Assembly: GCF_024158745.1 (NCBI RefSeq)
Contig: NZ_JAMZAW010000028.1
Coordinates: 1-64,000, forward strand
DNA length: 64,000 bases
Source of the DNA: Paenibacillus tyrphae
Lineage (GTDB): Bacteria > Bacillota > Bacilli > Paenibacillales > NBRC-103111
Direction: 5' to 3'
Under the pieces are notes generated by a model that did no database searches, had not been told where the DNA came from, and was given only the letters and a program-made list of their open reading frames with translations. How positions within the stretch are numbered: position 1 is the first letter of the stretch; the number at the start of each line of letters is the position of its first letter. A program made the position numbers and the translations under genes. Positions 43,846-51,264 of this stretch are shown here, piece after piece.

Positions 43846-43902
43846 CTAGCGTTTGGAACTTTTTTTTGATACTTTTACTGGAGTAGCTGGTGCGCATGCC
43901 AT
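43846..43902 (-). CDS. 18-residue peptide, candidate natural-product scaffold
   Basis: ATG at 43902 behind TAAGGAGGTGAGTTCT, a near-ideal ribosome site. The product is MACAPATPVKVSKKSSKR, then TAG. It is far too short for automatic gene callers. One Cys near the N terminus, three Ser and one Thr, and a basic tail ending SSKR are visible; there is no recognisable leader. It lies between two nucleotidyltransferase genes and the PLP, kinase and radical SAM genes, with its own terminator, exactly where a RiPP precursor would be. I know no family with this sequence. Confidence 0.75.
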   Translation of the reverse strand: MACAPATPVKVSKKSSKR

Positions 43903-43945
43903 AGAACTCACCTCCTTATCTTAGTAATCCGGTTTTGAATTAAAA

Positions 43946-45364
43946 TCAGACTAGCCTGAATTGCCGTATCATCTGCAGAATCTCCTGGGAACGATCGATC
44001 ATTTCCTCTGTGAACAGAAGATTACACGAAATGATGAATAATCCGCAGTGAGTCAGTAGCAAATCACCTTCTTCAAATGAAACCCTGATGCCGTGAAGAG
44101 AATCACTCCATACAGCTGAAACCCCCGCATGTTGCAACGCACTCAGCAGCCGCTTATCCTCTACAGCAAGGTGGTAAGGAACCTCTAAATCATCCAGCAG
44201 TGCCGGACAGGACATGTAACCGAATTCCACATTTGCATGTCGAAAACTAGAAATTTTTTGAAGAGCATATTTGGTTGGACGGTTCCATTCCCTCGTCTGC
44301 ATACTGGCAAGATGTTTGGCAAAAAAGTTGCCCCAACCTAACACAACCACTTCACGTAGCGACCTTACTCTGCTTGCTTTGATGCGCTCAAGGTTCCACC
44401 ATTGCCTGGAAATTTTGCGCCAGTTATAATGGATAGGCCATTGAGCAGCAGGGGTAGACGGGGACTCTACGCCTTTATTCCAAAACCGAAAATGGTTATC
44501 TTCGACGTAGATCCGCTTCAGCCAGTATTCCAGATCGTTGGCGACGAATTCCAACGCATTCAGACGAATATAGTGCCGAAGCATATCCATATCTATATCT
44601 GGAAAATTTTTATAAATGCAATAAGCGTCGTTAATATCACGAATCGTAAGGCCCTGATGACTGAGTGCATGCCCCAGCAGCAGGATCAAGGACATTTCAG
44701 GTCTTAACTGTCTTAGATATTTCATACCATGCACAGGCATATAGGCTTCATCCACATTAATCTCCAACTTTTGGAGAAAAAAAGTACTATAAAACCCAGC
44801 ATGCAGATCTAGCCGGAAATCGCCGTCTGCAAATCTCTTTTTCCAGTGACCCGTTATAAAATAAGGCTCTTGCTTGTCATTTCGTTTGGAAAAATACCAA
44901 GCTTCCTTCTGCACACACTCATTGACTCTTAGTTGAGCAGTTAGCATCCACAACTCTCGCGCATTAGGCAACAGGACATCTACATCTTTACTAAAACGAA
45001 TCTGTCCTTTAGGATACCACTTATTTACCGCAGCACCCTTAATTATGATTGGATGAGTATTTTGTTCGCCGGCTATCTGGTCAATCCAGGTCAGCATCTG
45101 ATTCATCCAATTCATGCGTTTGATACATAGCTCATATTCTTCATGTAATTCGTTCAAAAGTGACGTACCTTCATATTCACCACTACGCTGTAGATGTATA
45201 AAGGCCTGCGGCTGGACTTTGGAATACCGGAACATCGTCAGCAGTTGCTGATCCTGTATATCTGACTGCTTGAGTGTCTGAATAGCTGTCCGGCATCTCT
45301 CTACACTTGCTTCTAAAGATCCTATGACAGCTACAGCCTCCAGTTTATCCATTGCGATGCTCAT
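43946..45364 (-). CDS. NTP_transf_5-type nucleotidyltransferase, second copy
   Basis: A 472-residue protein from the ATG at 45364, overlapping the upstream homologue by 20 bases. The catalytic core is HPIIIKGAAVNKWYPKGQIR then FSKDVDVLLPN, with the DVD metal pair. A late helix region and a C-terminal segment SVRVSF-like (GIRVSFEEGDLLLTHCGLF) follow. The family is found as PadeN in the paeninodin lasso cluster beside an HPr-kinase-like enzyme. The product would be a nucleotidylated or otherwise tailored peptide; the chemistry is not established for this branch. Confidence 0.75.
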   Translation of the reverse strand: MSIAMDKLEAVAVIGSLEASVERCRTAIQTLKQSDIQDQQLLTMFRYSKVQPQAFIHLQRSGEYEGTSLLNELHEEYELCIKRMNWMNQMLTWIDQIAGEQNTHPIIIKGAAVNKWYPKGQIRFSKDVDVLLPNARELWMLTAQLRVNECVQKEAWYFSKRNDKQEPYFITGHWKKRFADGDFRLDLHAGFYSTFFLQKLEINVDEAYMPVHGMKYLRQLRPEMSLILLLGHALSHQGLTIRDINDAYCIYKNFPDIDMDMLRHYIRLNALEFVANDLEYWLKRIYVEDNHFRFWNKGVESPSTPAAQWPIHYNWRKISRQWWNLERIKASRVRSLREVVVLGWGNFFAKHLASMQTREWNRPTKYALQKISSFRHANVEFGYMSCPALLDDLEVPYHLAVEDKRLLSALQHAGVSAVWSDSLHGIRVSFEEGDLLLTHCGLFIISCNLLFTEEMIDRSQEILQMIRQFRLV

Positions 45365-46523
45365 TAGCGCCCTCCGCCTCCGTAGAAAAATCCTCCAGCA
45401 GATGCTGTTCCAATATAGCGGTACGGTTGGCATCGAAAATTCTTTCGATTATTGAGTCCTTCCAAGTGTATACGATTTTGTCCTTATCCAGAATCTGGTG
45501 CAGGTAGGAGAGGTCTGCCCCCCTAATCCGATCCAGTACATGAGCCGGAATAGTATCTGGATATACTATTTCCGTATAATGGAGCGTATAATAAGTTTCC
45601 CGCTCCATATTATATTCCCTTACTTTTTCTAGAAATACATCCCAATCTATGCTCACTTTGCCACGAGTGATTAGCTGGTAGATATCAACAAGCTTGTACA
45701 AGGCCATATCCTTGTTTTTCAGTACTTCCTTATAATCTACTGCTTCCTTGCAGAAATGGATACATAAAAAAATCAACATGTCTTCCCAAGACAGTGAAGG
45801 AAGCTCCGTATCTCGGATCGGCGCCATGATTCTTTGCTCCAGCAGTTGACTTACGATTTCATCTGTTTTCCGATTAGTACGGATATCAATCGAAAATTGG
45901 ATATCCACGTTATGGAATTCTACAAACGTCATATCAATTGTTTTACGAATCATAGGGTGGAGTTGGTGTGAGATCATCGGAAACTTGATCACGTCTTCCC
46001 GGTTCACCGGAATAATCTCTCTTGTATTGTAATGATACTGTCCATGCATATATCCAAGTTCATTCAGTAGCCTGACCACTTCTTTGGTCTCGCTCGAGTG
46101 AATTAGTATATCCAGATCATTAGAAGAACGCATACCTATACCCGAATAAGCATATTCTGACAAAACCAGACCTTTGAGCGTGACAAATTTAATTCCGCCT
46201 GCTTGTAGATGATGGCACACATCGCTAGCCAGCTTGAACTGTTCTTCGGCCTTAAGCTGCTGGGCCTTGTAAATTAACTCTGTAGATTTAAAAAAGTAAA
46301 AGGGTACAAATTTACTTCGCTCTTCGATAATATATTTGCGGATATTTGTCCAAACGATACCTACGACTCGGTGCATCTGTACTAGCCCACATACCCGACT
46401 CCAGTCAAGGTATGAAGCAAATAGTTTCTGAATGTAGTCCAGTTCTTCCTCCGAAATGTGAATTTTGGACAGTAGATAGACCAACTGTGATTCCCTGTCA
46501 ATTTGCAGATGCTTCACATTCAT
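45345..46523 (-). CDS. NTP_transf_5-type nucleotidyltransferase, first copy
   Basis: A 392-residue protein behind AGGAGGAGGAAGAGGT. The core is IKFVTLKGLVLSEYAYSGIG, then MRSSNDLDILIHS with the DLD metal pair, and LSWEDMLIFLCIHFCKEAVD, typical of these uncharacterised nucleotidyltransferases. It is only distantly similar to the downstream copy, so the two may act on different positions or form a heteromer. It is co-transcribed with the flavoprotein gene 43 bases upstream. Confidence 0.78.
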   Translation of the reverse strand: MNVKHLQIDRESQLVYLLSKIHISEEELDYIQKLFASYLDWSRVCGLVQMHRVVGIVWTNIRKYIIEERSKFVPFYFFKSTELIYKAQQLKAEEQFKLASDVCHHLQAGGIKFVTLKGLVLSEYAYSGIGMRSSNDLDILIHSSETKEVVRLLNELGYMHGQYHYNTREIIPVNREDVIKFPMISHQLHPMIRKTIDMTFVEFHNVDIQFSIDIRTNRKTDEIVSQLLEQRIMAPIRDTELPSLSWEDMLIFLCIHFCKEAVDYKEVLKNKDMALYKLVDIYQLITRGKVSIDWDVFLEKVREYNMERETYYTLHYTEIVYPDTIPAHVLDRIRGADLSYLHQILDKDKIVYTWKDSIIERIFDANRTAILEQHLLEDFSTEAEGANEHRNG

Positions 46524-46566
46524 ACCTCTTCCTCCTCCTTAATTAATGCCAAGCATGGATATTTAA

Positions 46567-47754
46567 TCATATCCAGCGATTTTTTAACGGTATGATACCT
46601 AGTTCTTTTTTGGCTATGTATTCTTTTAACAAATCTTCGCGGGGGGGATGATAGTGGAGCGCATTTGCATCACGGTATAATCTTTCCAGTAGATTTCCAC
46701 GCTGTAAGGAACATGTACCCTGAATTTTTGCGGCAATGGCAATGATCTCATTAACCGAATTAGACAGTGTCTGTTTAACTTCCAGTGTAGTCAGGTAACT
46801 AACATCCCCAAGTGTTCCTGTTGCAATATCCCTGTCAACCTGTCTCGCTGCCGCAAGCAAAATCGTTTGAGAATTATCCAGCAACACTTTCATATCTGCT
46901 ATCGCGTATTGCACGTTAGGCAGAAAGCACATTTTTTTTTGAGAAATCACATCAACCTTCTTTTTCACCATATCTAGTACATAATCGTAGGCACTTCGAG
47001 CGATCCCCTGATAGACTGCACACAATGCTAGGCGGAACCAATAAATCAGTTCATGTGTGGCCTCGAGGCCGCGCCCCGGACTACCGATTAAATTGGAATC
47101 GGGTATAAATACGTTGTCAAAGTCCAACTGATGGGTCATTGTCGCTACCATTCCCGAGATGTTCCATGTATCCTTGACCGTGATACCCTCCATATCACGG
47201 TTAGCTAGCATCGCCGTAATGCCAGCTCGTTGCCCCTGACTAGCTAGGGTGTAGCAGTACAATGGAATATAGTAAACAATCGGCGCACCTGACACATAGG
47301 GCTTTGTGCCATTTACTATGTATCCACCAGCGACCTTTGTTGCTTTCAATGAACTTACTCGTTCGAAGTCTTCATTTTTATACAGAAAATAGACATTGGG
47401 ATTGCTGATCGAGGCAATATAATGTCCTTCTCGTACCTTCTTGTTGACTTCTGCTAGCAGTTTCGGATGAAGAATATGTTGAAATCCTCCAACAGAATAA
47501 AGGTGCATAGCCAAACACAATGCTGTTGCTCCACAGCCTGATGATAACTGCGTCAGCAATTCACAGGTCTGCTCTACATTGAAATTCTGCCCTCCATCAA
47601 CTTCCGGCAAATTGACAACATGCAGTCCCGTTTGTCGAATTGCTTCAAAGTTCTCAAACGGAAATGCTCTTTCCCGGTCATAATAGGAAGCCTTGTTCGC
47701 AAGCCTGTTCTTCACTTCTGTTAATCTGTCCTGAATGCTTGAATCCGTCAGCAT
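46567..47754 (-). CDS. acyl-CoA-dehydrogenase-family flavoprotein
   Basis: A 395-residue protein from the ATG at 47754 (ATGGAGAAAAGT before it; the ATG at 47766 is less well spaced). Family segments include SSGCGATALCLAMHLYSVGG, YIASISNPN, GYIVNGTKPYVSGAPIVYYI, TMTHQLDFDNVFIPDSNLIG and AAKIQGTCSLQRGNLLERLY. These FAD enzymes dehydrogenate acyl thioesters or act as flavin monooxygenases. With a carrier protein encoded in the same cluster, oxidation of a carrier-bound acyl chain is plausible. It is the first biosynthetic gene after the regulator. Confidence 0.88.
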   Translation of the reverse strand: MLTDSSIQDRLTEVKNRLANKASYYDRERAFPFENFEAIRQTGLHVVNLPEVDGGQNFNVEQTCELLTQLSSGCGATALCLAMHLYSVGGFQHILHPKLLAEVNKKVREGHYIASISNPNVYFLYKNEDFERVSSLKATKVAGGYIVNGTKPYVSGAPIVYYIPLYCYTLASQGQRAGITAMLANRDMEGITVKDTWNISGMVATMTHQLDFDNVFIPDSNLIGSPGRGLEATHELIYWFRLALCAVYQGIARSAYDYVLDMVKKKVDVISQKKMCFLPNVQYAIADMKVLLDNSQTILLAAARQVDRDIATGTLGDVSYLTTLEVKQTLSNSVNEIIAIAAKIQGTCSLQRGNLLERLYRDANALHYHPPREDLLKEYIAKKELGIIPLKNRWI

Positions 47755-47934
47755 ACTTTTCTCCATCCTTCTCTATGCCAGTTAGTTGATGTCGAACTGC
47801 CGCGAATTCCTTCCCATCTAAATCGAGAACTCGTATGGATATGTTCAAAAAAATGTCTATACAACATACTCTATTCCTTTATTACTAATCTTTCCGGTTT
47901 CATTAAACGGACCGTTTTTTTTGCGTTTGGCGCT

Positions 47935-47949
47935 AAATTAGTCTAATTT
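47935..47949. promoter_or_regulatory. palindrome AAATTAGTCTAATTT before the flavoprotein gene
   Basis: A perfect 15-base dyad 180 bases upstream of the first enzyme gene and just downstream of the Crp/Fnr-type regulator gene. It could be that regulator's operator, although it does not match a known Crp, Fnr or PrfA box. The intergenic region 47,767-47,987 otherwise holds the presumed promoter of the long minus-strand operon. Confidence 0.3.
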
Positions 47950-47987
47950 CGTTAAACCTGTTCCATCCAGAAACCGTAATGAATGCA

Positions 47988-48647
47988 TTAATTATTAAGC
48001 AATATTAACAGTTTCTGATGTTGAATATGGGTGATCTGACCTCGCTCTAAACGCAGAAGGCCCTCTTTCTCCATTGCCTTCAGTGTCCGACTGGTTACTT
48101 CTCGAGTAGTACGCAATTCAATCGATAAAATGTCATGTGTAATGGAGAGTGAATCATTATTGAAATTTGTATTTTCTATCAGGTATTCATAGATTCGGGT
48201 GCGAATTGACTTAAAGTATATGTTCTCGATTAAAATGGACAAAGTATTAAGATAATGAGCCAACGATCTGAATATAAATTGGCGAAAGTTTTTATATTTA
48301 TCCATCCATTCTTGTAAAATCTGGACCTTAACAATCAAAACAGTAGTCGGTTTCTCGATGCAAGCCGAGGCTTCGAACTCATTGTGTCCTAAAATGCTTG
48401 ATAGCATTAATGGACAGCATTCGCCACTATTGATCCGAAATAGAGCAACTTCTTTCCCTTTATCGTTCAACTTATATATACGGATTGATCCTTCTAGGAT
48501 TAAGAATGTGTACTTCAGAAATTCTCCATCATGAACAACAGAGTTAGCGGGCAATGAAAGGATGGAAATCTCTTTCCAATCTTCTGGAGAAATATCAGCG
48601 AGAAAATCGAATTGAGTAATCACATCCTCGATCTGTTGATTTTGCAT
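47988..48647 (-). CDS. Crp/Fnr-family transcriptional regulator
   Basis: A 219-residue protein from the ATG at 48647. It has a cyclic-nucleotide-binding-type barrel (SLPANSVVHDGEFLKYTFLI, LEGSIRIYKLNDKGKEVALF, RINSGECCPLMLSSILGHNE) and a C-terminal winged helix (HDILSIELRTTREVTSRTLK, AMEKEGLLRLERGQI). The pair CC in GECCPL could sense redox state or metal, but no Fnr-type Cys set is present. It is probably the cluster's pathway-specific regulator. A decayed partial copy lies at 21,150. Confidence 0.88.
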   Translation of the reverse strand: MQNQQIEDVITQFDFLADISPEDWKEISILSLPANSVVHDGEFLKYTFLILEGSIRIYKLNDKGKEVALFRINSGECCPLMLSSILGHNEFEASACIEKPTTVLIVKVQILQEWMDKYKNFRQFIFRSLAHYLNTLSILIENIYFKSIRTRIYEYLIENTNFNNDSLSITHDILSIELRTTREVTSRTLKAMEKEGLLRLERGQITHIQHQKLLILLNN

Positions 48648-49433
48648 ACCGTAGCTTGACCTTCCTTTACAACAATGTACATATAAAACATAAAAAAATT
48701 TAAACAATATTACTTCTGATTAGTTACTTTTGCCCTTGTAGGAATGTAGTGCAACATGATGATTTTTCAATCATTGTGATCGATTATGAGCTGTGTCTGG
48801 AAAAATGCTGTCTTTCCGGCTGTAAATCTGACTTCATTAGCATGGAAATACAGATCCTCAAGAATATTTTTAATAACAGCTACTAGCGCTTCCTCGCTAT
48901 TTAAAACGGATGGCATTATATAGATAGGTGAACATGATAAGCTGATCAGCAATACGAGCTCCTTGTTTTTTCACGACTCCACACAAGTAGTCTGCTCGCA
49001 GAGACAACATTCAAATTTTTAAGCCCTACCAAGCCTACCATTATTGTACAATGAAATATTTTCCACAATCTTAACAAGTATTTCTATAATCTTAATTTTC
49101 ACATTATACTTAATTATGGTTTTACTTGATTTATTAATATTTTTAGGTCATTTCACCTTAAATATAAGTTAAAGCGGTTAGATTTTGGAATCAGTTCATT
49201 GGCCTGTCTATTTGGTTCTTAAAATCAGTTAGTAAGGGACATGGGGCAATTAATAAAATCTAAAGTGAGCTTTTGAATCGGAGCAGTGCTCCGCGGCCAT
49301 TTAAAGAACAGCATGCGCTTGTATGCTTTCAGACAATGCCTCTTAGAGCAGCTTGCTTATTTCCTTTTCTTTCACCTAGTTTTGACATATCATTCTCCAC
49401 TAATGAATATATTACATGCCCGTAAACGACTAA

Positions 49434-49465
49434 TGGCCTCATCCTTTAAACAAAGGACGAAGCCA
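49434..49465. terminator. hairpin in the gene-free interval
   Basis: Stem TGGCCTCATCCTTT/AAAGGACGAAGCCA with a four-base loop and G-U pairs. There is no clear U tract on either strand, so termination is only possible. Confidence 0.35.
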
Positions 49466-49613
49466 CTAGCATTTAAAGTATTTCTTATTATAACCTAATA
49501 AGCAAGCGAGCAATGTTTGCCGAGGGTGCTTAAATCTGTTCCGGAGGCCGTGACACGCTTCGTGGCTGATCGGGCTACTTTCCTTTGCCCATAATCTGTT
49601 GAAGAAGATCAAA

Positions 49614-49663
49614 AAGAAAACATGGTAGCTTCAGGATGCTCCCTAAAGCCACCATGTTTTCTT
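49614..49663 (-). terminator. terminator downstream of the expansin gene
   Basis: AAGAAAACATGGT pairs with ACCATGTTTTCTT, extended by AGCTT/AAAGC with a bulge. On the minus strand the stem runs into TTTTTGATC. It lies about 135 bases past the expansin stop. Confidence 0.7.
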
Positions 49664-49797
49664 AGAGGTTAAAAAATTTAACTAGAGTTGCGCCGATCAA
49701 GGCAAATCACTACTTTTGGAACTGCCCCTATACGCCAAGATTACGGCTACGACAACAGAACAGCTTGTCCAATAGATATCGGACCTTTGGTTATATG

Positions 49798-50502
49798 TCA
49801 ATCGGGAAGCTGAACATTCCCGGGAACCATATAGGCACCGGAACCATGTGCTGGAAGGCCAGGAATGGTATCTATGACGCTTATTCCACGGATATCTGTA
49901 ATTCTGACTTGCAGCGGCTGGGTACCCAATTGCTGCGTGCTGACAAAGTGATTGTAGGGAGCTTTCGGCAGATTGATCCAAGTGCCGTTTTTGTTAACTT
50001 CGAACTTCATTACGGGATACTTGTGATTTCTCACCTGAATGGCCGCCCACCACTGGCTGCTGCCTTCTTTGATTCGATATTTAAAATTCCCGGAAATTGG
50101 AGCTTTGACTACCTTCCACTGAATATTAATTTTCCCAGCGCTCATGTTCCCGATTTCAGAAAATGCGTTTGGACTTAAATCGAGTGCCCCCGGCGCCGCT
50201 TCCGGGTATAAGTCCGTAACATATACGACTGTCTTCCCCTTGGGTCCCTGCACTTCCAAGTAGGCGCCTGCGAGCGCGGCCTGTACACCGTTGTAATTAT
50301 AATCTGTCGAATTTAACGCCGTAATTTTCATATCGCGCGGAATCGGATCAAGCAGCGCAGCCCCGCCTTCGTACCCTGAACCGGTATAGGTGGCATAGGA
50401 GCTACGAACATCATTCCAAGAGGCAAAAGCCGTAACTGTAGATAATATCAGAGCAGATACCAAGGTGACCACAAGTGCAAGCATCGATTTTCTTCTCATC
50501 AT
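49798..50502 (-). CDS. secreted bacterial expansin (YoaJ/EXLX1-like)
   Basis: A 234-residue protein with signal peptide (MMRRKSMLALVVTLVSALIL, cleavage near AFA). Expansin domain 1 shows YATYTGSGYEGGAALLDPIP, ITALNSTDYNYNG and the Asp in VVYVTDLYPEAAPGALDLSP. Domain 2 shows aromatic binding residues in GSSQWWAAIQVRNHKYPVMK. Bacterial expansins loosen cellulose-containing walls without hydrolysis and help root colonisation. AGGAGGGATTTTGCT precedes the ATG at 50502. It fits the neighbouring endoglucanase and sugar importers. Confidence 0.93.
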   Translation of the reverse strand: MMRRKSMLALVVTLVSALILSTVTAFASWNDVRSSYATYTGSGYEGGAALLDPIPRDMKITALNSTDYNYNGVQAALAGAYLEVQGPKGKTVVYVTDLYPEAAPGALDLSPNAFSEIGNMSAGKINIQWKVVKAPISGNFKYRIKEGSSQWWAAIQVRNHKYPVMKFEVNKNGTWINLPKAPYNHFVSTQQLGTQPLQVRITDIRGISVIDTIPGLPAHGSGAYMVPGNVQLPD

Positions 50503-50610
50503 AGCAAAATCCCTCCTAATAATAACGATTTTAACCAGAGAAGCGGCTAACGGGGTTTGTTTTCCCCTCCCGTTCTGAGTCTTACTTCTGCTTAAAATAT
50601 AAAGTTAGCT

Positions 50611-50619
50611 TCACCTCCT
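50611..50619 (-). promoter_or_regulatory. orphan Shine-Dalgarno AGGAGGTGA in the expansin 5' region
   Basis: A perfect anti-16S sequence lies about 110 bases upstream of the expansin ATG with no start codon at a usable distance. Such STAB-type sites are known to stabilise mRNAs in Bacillus (cry3A, hbs) by binding idle ribosomes. That role here is inference. Confidence 0.4.
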
Positions 50620-50635
50620 CGTAGGTTCATATGAT

Positions 50636-50680
50636 TTATAGACAAGGCAAAAAGCCTCGGCTATCATAAAGGTAAGGCAT
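50636..50680 (-). CDS. 14-codon leader peptide upstream of expansin
   Basis: ATG at 50680 with AAAGGGAG six bases before it encodes MPYLYDSRGFLPCL then TAA. A second mini-frame with no clear ribosome site (MNLRGGEANFIF) begins at 50630. They may be translated leader sequences controlling expansin expression, or chance frames. Confidence 0.35.
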   Translation of the reverse strand: MPYLYDSRGFLPCL

Positions 50681-50769
50681 GTTTCACTCCCTTTCTGTCA
50701 AGCATGGGCTGCCTTCCGCAACCTCAGACATGTCTGGGGCTGTTCTGCTGTCAGTCGTCATCGCTTACT

Positions 50770-51255
50770 TCATCCCCTCTGCACACATGCCGCCTCGTGG
50801 AAAGTCGCCCTGACTTCCTCAACGTCAATCTTGTAACTGCACCGCATGGAGAAAATGAAGCCGTCGGCGTAAGATGAAGCGTTACAGTTATAGCGAATAA
50901 ATCGGCGGTAGATTCGGCTGTTTCGCGATGGTGTCGTTGTAGCTCTCCTGCAAATTCCCTTGGCGCTGTTGCCCAAATAATTGAACATGAATAGATCGAG
51001 ATGCTCATACTGATCCCCAAACTGTACAAGCCTCTTGGCTCTGGCCCAGTCGGTACGGCAAATGGGATCGATAAGCAGATACATAAAATTAATGTTTTTG
51101 TCCTTCAAAAGATCCAGCCGGGTTCTGACGGAACGCATCGTCTCGCCCTGATTCCGCCCCGCATCGATGCATAGAGGCACGAAATCGATAAAATCGCTGA
51201 CCGTATTGTAATACGACGCCTCTTCATACCTTCGTCCATCATCTAGGAACAGAAA
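50770..51255 (-). pseudogene. broken gene fragment next to the sugar importer
   Basis: The frame is open from a TAG just before 51255 with no proper start and reads LFLDDGRRYEEASYYNTVSD, LDLLKDKNINFMYLLIDPIC and YEHLDLFMFNYLGNSAKG. It then appears shifted, and later contains SYADGFIFS and DVEEVRATFHE. The coherent phrases but missing start and changed phase indicate a decayed cytoplasmic or secreted enzyme gene. I do not recognise the family. Confidence 0.5.
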
Positions 51256-51264
51256 GATCTACGA

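Larger units (their letters stand above)
48648..49797. other. gene-free AT-rich interval
   Basis: No gene with a ribosome site and family resemblance is visible. It holds the regulator's promoter region, the hairpin at 49,434-49,465 and the terminator at 49,614-49,663. The base composition shifts towards that of the right-hand metabolic genes near 49,700, so the island may end here. Confidence 0.5.

Noticed and set aside
27141..48647. Lasso-peptide cluster
   Set aside because: HPr-kinase-like and NTP_transf_5 genes are present, but no asparagine-synthetase-like cyclase, B1 or B2 protein was found, and the peptide is too short for a lasso leader plus core.
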